Part shown: positions 57,402 to 64,000 of the stretch, piece by piece
Layout of the letters: every line of letters begins with the position of its first letter
Numbering within the stretch: position 1 is the stretch's first letter
Assembly (NCBI RefSeq): GCF_017347095.1
Contig: NZ_JADPRZ010000009.1
Span: 1-64,000 of the forward strand
Source of the DNA: Sporosarcina sp. E16_8
GTDB lineage: Bacteria; Bacillota; Bacilli; Bacillales_A; Planococcaceae
Reading direction: 5' to 3'
DNA: 64,000 nucleotides
Notes under the pieces: generated by a model
Told to the model about the DNA's origin: nothing
Seen by the model: only the letters and a program-made list of their open reading frames with translations
Database searches by the model: none
Program-made: the position numbers and the translations under genes

Positions 57402-59501
57402 GTGTTACCGAACAATTATATAGAAAAAATATATTCAGGATTTATTGGAATGAATGCCGGTATTAGATTAGGGGTACCTGTCGAGCCAACAGAATGGACT
57501 CCTGAAATTATTCGTGATGTATACGGGGAAATAAAGGGTTACCTGAAAGATTACAAAACATTTTCTGCAGATGATGATGCTAATGGTCCTGTTTTTTTTA
57601 TAAGGGCGTTAATTGATGAGAAAAAAAGTGACAAGCTAGAACCCCAGGATGTTGCAAAAGCTTGGTTGAACTATTCTCGTGAAGGAATTGGGATGTTTTG
57701 GTGGGGCGGCGAGGGAATTAGCACTGAACATACAGCATACTTAAACCTAGAAAAGGGGATTCCAGCTCCCCTTTCTGGTTCTTCTGAAACGAACGGACTT
57801 GTGATGTCTGAACAAATTGGTGGACAGATATTCATCGATACTTGGGGGCTGTTATTCCCGAATAACCCAAGTAAGGCGGCAGATTATGCTGAAATTGCCG
57901 CAAGTGTATCACATGATAAAAATGGTTTATATGGTGCCAGGTTTATTGCAGCATGTATAGCTAGTGCTTTTTCAGCTACCACTATAGCAACAATTATTGA
58001 GGAAGGGTTAAACGTAATTCCTCAGGACTCAACCTATGCCGCCGTCGTTCGAAAAGTTCAAGAATTTCACGGTGAATATCCGAATGATTTTTTGAAGTGT
58101 AGAAATTATCTAGAGCAAGAATGGGGATATGATAAATATACTGGCGTATGTCATATCATTCCTAACGCGGGTGTATGTGTATTATCGCTTCTCTACGGGA
58201 ATGGCAATCTTGCACGTACAATAGAAATTGCAACAATGTGTGGATGGGACACTGATTGCAATGCGGGAAATGTAGGAACTGTTGTAGGTGTTTTTGTAGG
58301 CATAAATGAAATTCCTGATAACTACCGAAAACCTATAAATGATTTTATTGCTACCTCTAGTGCCTCAGGTTATTTAAATATAGTAGATATTCCTACTTTC
58401 GTAAAATCACTCGCTTTATTAGGCTATAGCCAAGCAAAAGAGCAAGCTCCAGCATCTTTAGTAAGCAGTTATAAAGAAGAAGAAGTATATTTTGATTTTT
58501 CTCTCCCTGGATCTACACATGGATTTAAAACTAATTATTCATTTAAAACCTTTTTGAAACACAATTCGAGACAAGGTTATAAGACGCCTGGGGTATTAGA
58601 AATATTTTTAGACCGAATGATTAAAGGCGAAAAAAGTAGAGTGTATTATAAGACATTTTACCGTAGAGAAGATTTTAATGATGAAAAATATAAACCAACA
58701 TTTGCTCCTATAGCATATAGTGGTCAAACTGTTTCAGCGAAGGTTTTAACTGAACGTTTTCGAGGAGAAGAAATTCAGATAACACCATATGTGCGTAATA
58801 CCTATACAAAGGAAATAATAGAACTAAATAAAATGGTTCTAATCGATAATGAATGGCAAACAATTGAATTTATAATACCTAAAACAGATGGGACTTTTGT
58901 GGATGAAGTAGGGTTTATTTTTGAAAGTCCTTCCACGCTAACAAATAGAGCATTTGGCAAAGTCTATTTAGATGAATTTCATATATATGGTACACCAGAC
59001 TATTCAATTAACTTTTCAAAGCAATCCATAGAATTCTTAAGTGTAACTCCTTTTTCTCATCATAGAGGGAATTGGGGATTGCAGGATGATGCGATGGTGG
59101 TTGAAAGTGAGACAGACTGTGCTTCCTTTACAGGCCATTATTATATGAGAGATGCTACTATTCGAGCAACATTAACTCCGACTAAAGGTTACCATCATGC
59201 ATTAATTTTTCGTGCAGAAGGTGTGAAGAGATATTATCAAATTGGGTTTGATGGAAAGGGGAAAGTATCTCTTTATGTACAGGACTTCGGACTATCTTTA
59301 TTAAAGAGTGCTTCATATAACTGGGAATTAGGAGAAAGCTATAGATTTGAACTAACGTGTCGAGGAAATGATATAGGATTTTCCATAAACAGTAAGGAAG
59401 TCATGAATCATAGTGATTCAAGATATTCTCATGGCATGTTTGGATTTTCTCTGACTGAAAAAGGCGCAACTTCTTTTAAGAACATCGTGGTGAATCCTTA
59501 A
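57402..59501 (+). CDS. ADP-ribosylglycohydrolase-family protein 2 with C-terminal beta-sandwich domains
   Basis: The 699-residue product has an N-terminal ADP-ribosylglycohydrolase core (about 1-345) with an aspartate triplet in SADDDANGP (about 55-63), which replaces the canonical TDDT, and the second metal site GWDTDCNAGNVGTV (about 283-296). The C-terminal half lacks similarity to that core; its last 170 residues look like a concanavalin/LamG-type sandwich (FTGHYYMRDATIRATLTP and similar). No signal peptide is present, so it acts inside the cell. AAGGAGG precedes ATG/GTG 57402. The double presence of this family suggests two successive cleavages or substrates. Confidence 0.82.
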   Translation: MLPNNYIEKIYSGFIGMNAGIRLGVPVEPTEWTPEIIRDVYGEIKGYLKDYKTFSADDDANGPVFFIRALIDEKKSDKLEPQDVAKAWLNYSREGIGMFWWGGEGISTEHTAYLNLEKGIPAPLSGSSETNGLVMSEQIGGQIFIDTWGLLFPNNPSKAADYAEIAASVSHDKNGLYGARFIAACIASAFSATTIATIIEEGLNVIPQDSTYAAVVRKVQEFHGEYPNDFLKCRNYLEQEWGYDKYTGVCHIIPNAGVCVLSLLYGNGNLARTIEIATMCGWDTDCNAGNVGTVVGVFVGINEIPDNYRKPINDFIATSSASGYLNIVDIPTFVKSLALLGYSQAKEQAPASLVSSYKEEEVYFDFSLPGSTHGFKTNYSFKTFLKHNSRQGYKTPGVLEIFLDRMIKGEKSRVYYKTFYRREDFNDEKYKPTFAPIAYSGQTVSAKVLTERFRGEEIQITPYVRNTYTKEIIELNKMVLIDNEWQTIEFIIPKTDGTFVDEVGFIFESPSTLTNRAFGKVYLDEFHIYGTPDYSINFSKQSIEFLSVTPFSHHRGNWGLQDDAMVVESETDCASFTGHYYMRDATIRATLTPTKGYHHALIFRAEGVKRYYQIGFDGKGKVSLYVQDFGLSLLKSASYNWELGESYRFELTCRGNDIGFSINSKEVMNHSDSRYSHGMFGFSLTEKGATSFKNIVVNP

Positions 59502-59752
59502 AGTACTATTCTCTTATAAAGAGGTTGTTGATAAATTCAAGAGTTGTGAGGAATAAAGAACGTAGGTAAGTTGAACAAATCAATATCTATATGAAATGGG
59601 AAGAAGCATCTTTCAAGGAATTATTAATTCCGAATTTATAATTTACTTTTATTTAGTTTTTAGTAGGAGGATGAAAAAAGAGGCTAGAATGGTAATGTTC
59701 ATAGAAAATATGTTTGAAATTCCAATGCCTCGTGGAGAAGGGATAAGATAGT

Positions 59753-60511
59753 ATGGTGAATTATCGTTTGTTAGTTTTGGATTTAGATGGAACAGTACTG
59801 ACTCGAGATGGTCAAATCACTGATGAATCAAAATTATGGATATCCCGAGCAATAGCAGCCGGGGTTGTAGTGATTCTTGCTACTGGTCGAGGTCTGCATC
59901 AAGAAATTGAAGCTTTCCGTGAAGCATTAGATTTAGATACCCCTATGGTATTGGCTAATGGAGGGGAAATTTGGGAGGGAACTGGAAAGATTTTAGAGCG
60001 ATACTATATTAGTAAAGAAGATATTCGCATGTTGCACAGTATATCAATCGAAGCGAAGGCCGAATTTGGTGGTTACAGCGTTGAAAAAGGACCTGATGAA
60101 AAGGATATATGGACCGATGAAATGTTTGATTTTGATTGGATAACATTTAGTATTCGTCATGAAAATCCGAATGCATTAGACCATCTAAAAAAGCACGTTG
60201 AAAATTCAGCTACGTTGGAAGTCATTAGTTCTGCATCTGCCAATATGGATTTCTCATTAAAAGGGATCTCCAAAGAATCAGGTGTAAGAAGGGTTTGTGA
60301 GTATCTAAATATCGAGATGGAAAGTGTTATGGCAATAGGAGATAACCTTAATGACTTCAAATTAATTCAGTCTGCTGGATTAGGCATTGCTATGGGAAAT
60401 GCTGATGATAAGCTAAAACAAGTAGCAGATCAGGTAACAGCTTCGAATGAAGAAGATGGAGTTGCGAAGGCAATTAAACGTTATTTATTCGAAGAAAAAG
60501 ATGCGGTGTAA
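59753..60511 (+). CDS. HAD-superfamily Cof-type sugar phosphatase
   Basis: The 252-residue protein has motif I LDLDGTVLTRDG with the nucleophile aspartate, motif II in ILATGRG, and motif III/IV GDNLNDFKLIQSAG, with a C2b cap, as in Cof/SupH phosphatases. It is 250 bp after the hydrolase gene; the gap contains a weak hairpin (CTCTT / AAGAG) and a short frame at 59671-59751 that looks like a remnant. It probably dephosphorylates a sugar phosphate or controls phosphosugar overflow in the same pathway, but separate regulation is possible. Confidence 0.88.
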   Translation: MVNYRLLVLDLDGTVLTRDGQITDESKLWISRAIAAGVVVILATGRGLHQEIEAFREALDLDTPMVLANGGEIWEGTGKILERYYISKEDIRMLHSISIEAKAEFGGYSVEKGPDEKDIWTDEMFDFDWITFSIRHENPNALDHLKKHVENSATLEVISSASANMDFSLKGISKESGVRRVCEYLNIEMESVMAIGDNLNDFKLIQSAGLGIAMGNADDKLKQVADQVTASNEEDGVAKAIKRYLFEEKDAV

Positions 60512-60580
60512 TAGAAGAAGCTACTAAAAGTAACATGTGCAGGTTGATAAGAAACATAAAGATTAAAATGAGTCAAAAGT

Positions 60581-60625
60581 AATTCCGCCCATTGTAATAG
60601 AAATTACAATGGGGGGAATTTTAGT
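60581..60625 (+). terminator. Terminator after the HAD gene
   Basis: AATTCCGCCCATTGTAAT pairs almost perfectly with ATTACAATGGGGGGAATT around four bases and is followed by TTAG; likely bidirectional. The 60626-60823 stretch shows no gene. Confidence 0.75.
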
Positions 60626-60823
60626 GTGCCCGGAAATTTTTTGATACAACAGGTAACTGAAATTAAAGCAACACAATACTTGAGCACTAAACAGTATGAA
60701 TGGATACAAAAACCAAGCATTGCTGCATCTTTAAGTGAACGGATGGCGACGTAAAGTAGCATCGATTAAGTCATGGCTGAAACTAATCGCAGAGGAACTT
60801 AGCCATAATATACGTATTTTTTT

Positions 60824-60843
60824 AATAGTAATCATTACGATTT
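60824..60843 (+). promoter_or_regulatory. Zur-like box 1
   Basis: TAGTAAT-C-ATTACGA (60826-60840) differs by one base from the Bacillus Zur core TCGTAAT-N-ATTACGA and lies just upstream of the -35 hexamer of the zinT promoter. Confidence 0.75.
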
Positions 60844-60846
60844 ATA

Positions 60847-60875
60847 TTGACGACAGCAAAAGTTGGATATATAAT
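60847..60875 (+). promoter_or_regulatory. Sigma-A promoter of the zinT-like gene
   Basis: TTGACG (60847-60852) and TATAAT (60870-60875) with an exact 17-bp spacer. Confidence 0.85.
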
Positions 60876-60881
60876 CGTAAA

Positions 60882-60896
60882 GCGGAATGATTACTA
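60882..60896 (+). promoter_or_regulatory. Zur-like box 2
   Basis: GCGGAAT-G-ATTACTA is a weaker match to the Zur core and lies just after the predicted transcription start, so the promoter is bracketed by two sites. Confidence 0.5.
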
Positions 60897-60917
60897 TTTA
60901 GAGAAGAGGTATGAGGA

Positions 60918-61631
60918 ATGAAGAGTACAACAGTAAAATGGGTAAGTATACTAACAGTGAGCTCGATACTTGTAGGGTGTCAAGCTGTAGATTCGAAAGA
61001 AGAGATTACTAGTAGCGAAGCGTTAACGACAACGCAAGACGTTGATAGTCATTCACATGAAAGTGAGCACAATCACGCACACGATGAAGAAACAGAAAAA
61101 ATTCACGCTGGGTATTTTGAAGATAGCCAAGTACATGAGCGTTCGCTTTCTGATTGGGAAGGGGACTGGCAATCTGTGTATCCATATTTACTAGACGGAA
61201 CGTTAGATGAGGTATTTGCTCATAAAGTGCAACAGAATGAAGCTATGACAGCACAAGAATATAAATCGTATTACGACGTAGGATATAAAACCGATACTGA
61301 GCGTATCGTTATTCAAGGAAATACTGTGACGTTTTTCAACAATGGAGAGGCTAATACAGGTGAGTATCAATCCGATGGATACGAAATTCTCACATATGAA
61401 GCAGGGAATAAAGGGGTAAGGTATATATTTAAATTGGTAGAACCAACGAAAGGGATCCCTCAGTATATTCAATTTAGTGATCATAGTATCTCACCAAATG
61501 ATGCGGATCATTATCATTTGTATTGGGGTGATGATCGCAAAGATTTAGTAGAGGAAGTAATTAATTGGCCTACATTTTACCCGTCAGAATTGGATGGGCA
61601 TGCGATTGCACATGAGATGATGGCACATTAA
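60918..61631 (+). CDS. zinT: ZinT-family zinc-binding lipoprotein
   Basis: ZinT (YodA) binds zinc outside the membrane and helps deliver it to a ZnuA/AdcA-type importer. The 237-residue product has a lipoprotein signal (SILTVSSILVGC, cysteine about residue 21), a histidine-rich linker (HSHESEHNHAHDEE) and a full ZinT lipocalin domain (about 65-237: LSDWEGDWQSVYPYLLDG, NADHYHLYWGDD and terminal HAIAHEMMAH). AGAGG precedes ATG 60918. Zur-like boxes around its promoter imply induction under zinc limitation. Confidence 0.92.
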   Translation: MKSTTVKWVSILTVSSILVGCQAVDSKEEITSSEALTTTQDVDSHSHESEHNHAHDEETEKIHAGYFEDSQVHERSLSDWEGDWQSVYPYLLDGTLDEVFAHKVQQNEAMTAQEYKSYYDVGYKTDTERIVIQGNTVTFFNNGEANTGEYQSDGYEILTYEAGNKGVRYIFKLVEPTKGIPQYIQFSDHSISPNDADHYHLYWGDDRKDLVEEVINWPTFYPSELDGHAIAHEMMAH

Positions 61632-61969
61632 TTTTACCGTTCATGGCAGTAGTCCATTTTAAAAGTATGTTTGAATCCTCAAAACATTGTACCGTAAAAT
61701 AAAGACAGTTGATCCTACTGGACGCAGTGAATTACTTTTCACTGCGTAAATTCGGACAAAATATGCTGCGTAGTAAACAAAAGACATGGAAATTAATCAT
61801 CGATTTTAGAAATGCTAAACGATCGTTTTGGTACTGCATTCACGCATACGTAAGTAGACTCTAGGATCCGCTGGAGGCCGCCCCTCTTTTTATAAAGAGG
61901 CTTTATTTTTTCCTCAACAATGGAATCGTCCATGTGATTGATACAATCAATGAGATCCACATTAATAGG
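61632..61969. other. Intergenic region after zinT with a terminator
   Basis: No gene. A hairpin at 61883-61900 (CCTCTTT / AAAGAGG) followed by CTTTATTTTTT is a likely terminator on the plus strand. Confidence 0.55.
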
Positions 61970-62040
61970 TGCTGCCTGTGCGTGGGTTAATTAAGGTACA
62001 ACTCAGAATTAATTCGAATTATGTGCTTTACAGGTAACTG
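61970..62040 (+). repeat. Dispersed repeat, family B, copy 4
   Basis: Starts TGCTGCCTGTGCGTGG, keeps the CAGAATTAATTCGAATT core and ends with a divergent TTTACAGGTAACTGG resembling the right end of family C. The remaining 62041-62405 shows only a small CCTCCTGTT / AACAGGGGG stem before the next gene. Confidence 0.75.
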
Positions 62041-62405
62041 GGATGAAACTATCGGTTCGCCGTGAACGGTGATATTGACCACTTAGCTATCCCGATTTCT
62101 TAACGGAACATACTAGACTTTATTATAGGTACAAGTTTCAAAATAGTATCCATCCCATTCTTTTAGGGTAGACTTTGTTTGAAATACAGAAAGCCATTGA
62201 TAAGACGCGTGGATTTGCATCAATGATAAAACAAGCATCACCAGGATTTATCTATACTTTCCAAACCCCTTGAAATTACTAACTTCATATCCATTTCTAT
62301 ACCAAGCCTTCGTAATTCTGATTAAATCAAGTCCCTGAATCTAATTTCTCATAACAACAGCCTCCTGTTGTAAACAGGGGGTTAGGTCTTTTGGAGGTGC
62401 ATGTC

Positions 62406-64000
62406 ATGGAGTTCATACAATCATTGCTCGGCGAACCACTGATCCTACTGTTCGCTATTCTTTTCTTAGGTTCATGGTTCGGTATGCTCACCATACGCGG
62501 TCTTAGCCTTGGTGCAGCTGGTGTTTTGTTGGTTGCAATGATATTCGGACATTTCGGTTATGCAGTGTCGCCTATTGTGCAAAATCTTGGATTGAGTCTG
62601 TTCATTGTGGCAATTGGTTTACAAGCAGGGCCACGGTTTTTCCGGATGATGCGATCAAGCGGCCTGATTTTTGGTATTTTATCGCTTGTCATTATACTAA
62701 TTTCCGTTGTGACAACCATTGTTGTCGCCAAAGTATTTCAGTTGTCTCCCGCGCTTAGCGTAGGGTTGATGACGGGTGCATTGACAAGTACACCTGGTCT
62801 TGCTGCAGCGTTACAGGCAACGCATGATCCACTTGCATCGGTAGGATACGGAATTGCTTATCCGTTCGGTGTTTTGGCGGTTGTGTTATTCGTGCAGCTA
62901 TTACCGCGGATCGTCAAGGTTGATTTACACAAAGACTTGGAGGAAACGACGAATCCAATCAGGACAGTCGATTCCCCTGTTGTCAAGACGATTAACGTGA
63001 CGAACCCTGTACTCCATAAGCGAATCCTAGGTGAGCTTGACTTCAGCGAGCATGCAGCCGTTGTAAGTCGTGTAATTCGCGGAAGCCATACGATGATTGC
63101 AATGAGCGATACAGTCGTTTTGTTAGGCGATCATCTGGTCGTAGTCGGTAACGTGTCTAAAATGGACGGTGTCATCGCATATGTAGGTAATTCAGTCGAG
63201 ACAGATCTTGAAAATCCGGATAATATCCACTTGCGTAAAGTGACGGTTGACTCGGATGACGTCATCGGTAAAAGTTTAAGGGATATGCGATTAAGGAAGA
63301 ACTATGGAACGACTGTGACACGAATTGTACGCGATGGCATTGAATTGAATCAGAACCCAAACTTGCCGTTATTACGGGGGGATGTACTGACGATTGTTAG
63401 TACAGAAAGACGTCTTGAGGAAGTGGAAAAACTGTTCACACGCAAAAAACATGCAGTGACGAACATTGATATCTTTTCGATTAGCATCACGTTATTGCTT
63501 GGAATCCTAGTCGGGATGGTGCCAATCCACCTTCCCGGACTTGGCACCATTAAACTAGGGGTTGCGGGCGGACCGCTTTTCGTAGCTTTAATCATCGGGC
63601 ATTTCGGCAAACTTGGTCCAGTCCATGTGCGCTATTACGGGCCATCCAATCATGTCATAAGGGAACTGGGACTTGTTTTATTCCTAGCTGGCGCGGGTAC
63701 AACTGCGGGCGCAGGCATCGTGGAAGTCATTCGGACGGAAGGTGTGAAGTTGCTGTTAGGCGGCACACTCATCACGATTATACCAATCTTTGTTGGTTAC
63801 TTTTTCGCACGTAAGTTGTTCAAACTTAGCATCGTGCATTCACTTGGAGGATTATGCGGAGGTATGACAAGTACACCGGGACTTGGTGCGCTAAACCAAC
63901 TGATTGATTCCGAGGATCCGGCGATTGCTTATGCCGCAGCCTACCCATTTGCCTTGATTTTTGTCGCAATTGCTTCACAGCTCATCGTTTTCTTCTTGTA
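62406..64000 (+). CDS. AspT/YidE-type (AAE family) membrane transporter, reaches window edge
   Basis: The visible 531 residues show an internally duplicated membrane protein: helices 1-5 (about 1-165), two TrkA_C (RCK_C) domains (about 190-350), and helices 6-11. The repeated signatures GLMTGALTSTPGLAAAL and GLCGGMTSTPGLGAL mark the aspartate:alanine exchanger family (AspT, YidE, YbjL). Start ATG 62406 follows GGAGGTG. The frame is open to the last base, where the final two bases TA could begin the stop codon, so the protein is essentially complete. Substrate unknown; the TrkA_C domains suggest ligand gating. Confidence 0.9.
   Translation, partial: MEFIQSLLGEPLILLFAILFLGSWFGMLTIRGLSLGAAGVLLVAMIFGHFGYAVSPIVQNLGLSLFIVAIGLQAGPRFFRMMRSSGLIFGILSLVIILISVVTTIVVAKVFQLSPALSVGLMTGALTSTPGLAAALQATHDPLASVGYGIAYPFGVLAVVLFVQLLPRIVKVDLHKDLEETTNPIRTVDSPVVKTINVTNPVLHKRILGELDFSEHAAVVSRVIRGSHTMIAMSDTVVLLGDHLVVVGNVSKMDGVIAYVGNSVETDLENPDNIHLRKVTVDSDDVIGKSLRDMRLRKNYGTTVTRIVRDGIELNQNPNLPLLRGDVLTIVSTERRLEEVEKLFTRKKHAVTNIDIFSISITLLLGILVGMVPIHLPGLGTIKLGVAGGPLFVALIIGHFGKLGPVHVRYYGPSNHVIRELGLVLFLAGAGTTAGAGIVEVIRTEGVKLLLGGTLITIIPIFVGYFFARKLFKLSIVHSLGGLCGGMTSTPGLGALNQLIDSEDPAIAYAAAYPFALIFVAIASQLIVFFL

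Overview
The window looks like the chromosome of a low-GC Gram-positive bacterium of the Bacillaceae/Planococcaceae, most like Sporosarcina or a close relative. The evidence is the cggR-gap-pgk-tpiA-gpmI-eno glycolytic operon, the secG-est-rnr-smpB-ssrA order known from Bacillus, a CtsR box in front of clpP, strong AGGAGG-type ribosome sites and frequent TTG/GTG starts. The genus is an inference from gene order and protein style, not from a search.

Layout. 1-470: an 82-bp tandem repeat and a tRNA-Arg(CCG). 0.6-15.4 kb: core genes (clpP, lemA with a TPM-domain partner, a glutaredoxin-like gene, the CggR glycolytic operon, secG, carboxylesterase, rnr, smpB, tmRNA). 15.4-36.8 kb: a genomic island of about 21.4 kb inserted in the 3' end of ssrA and bounded by 26-bp direct repeats. 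It carries a frameshifted tyrosine integrase, an excisionase-like gene, an HTH protein and a series of probable anti-phage loci: a tightly coupled ParB-like / SNF2 helicase / DUF3883-type nuclease operon, a GIY-YIG-DUF2075 fusion protein, and a Gabija pair (gajA-gajB) preceded by a GIY-YIG protein. An IS1111-group element and an IS3-family element sit among them. 36.8-48.8 kb: a decayed stretch with many pseudogenes (lipoprotein-like gene, enolase-superfamily gene, LXG toxin, tyrosine recombinase, zinc-ribbon serine protease), an intact chemotaxis receptor, an aromatic-acid exporter family protein, an exonuclease, and several families of short dispersed repeats. 48.8-60.6 kb: a catabolic region with a GntR/FCD regulator, a CitE-like lyase and a class III CoA-transferase, then a ribokinase-like kinase, a CUT1-type sugar ABC importer without its own ATPase, two ADP-ribosylglycohydrolase-family proteins and a HAD phosphatase. 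60.6-64 kb: a ZinT-like zinc lipoprotein behind Zur-like boxes and an AspT/YidE-type transporter that runs to the window edge.

How the parts work together. The glycolytic genes form one regulated unit whose repressor CggR has a recognisable operator just downstream of its promoter. The island is a defence island using the usual ssrA integration site; its own terminator replaces the one displaced from tmRNA. The catabolic block appears to be two divergently functioning but co-oriented operons tied together by one shared palindromic operator, suggesting uptake and hydrolysis of a ribosylated or related glycosylated compound followed by phosphorylation of the sugar and CoA-dependent breakdown of the rest. 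The least explained items are the three-gene ParB-SNF2-DUF3883 cassette, which is flanked by two decayed XRE-regulator remnants, and the ADP-ribosylglycohydrolase operon.
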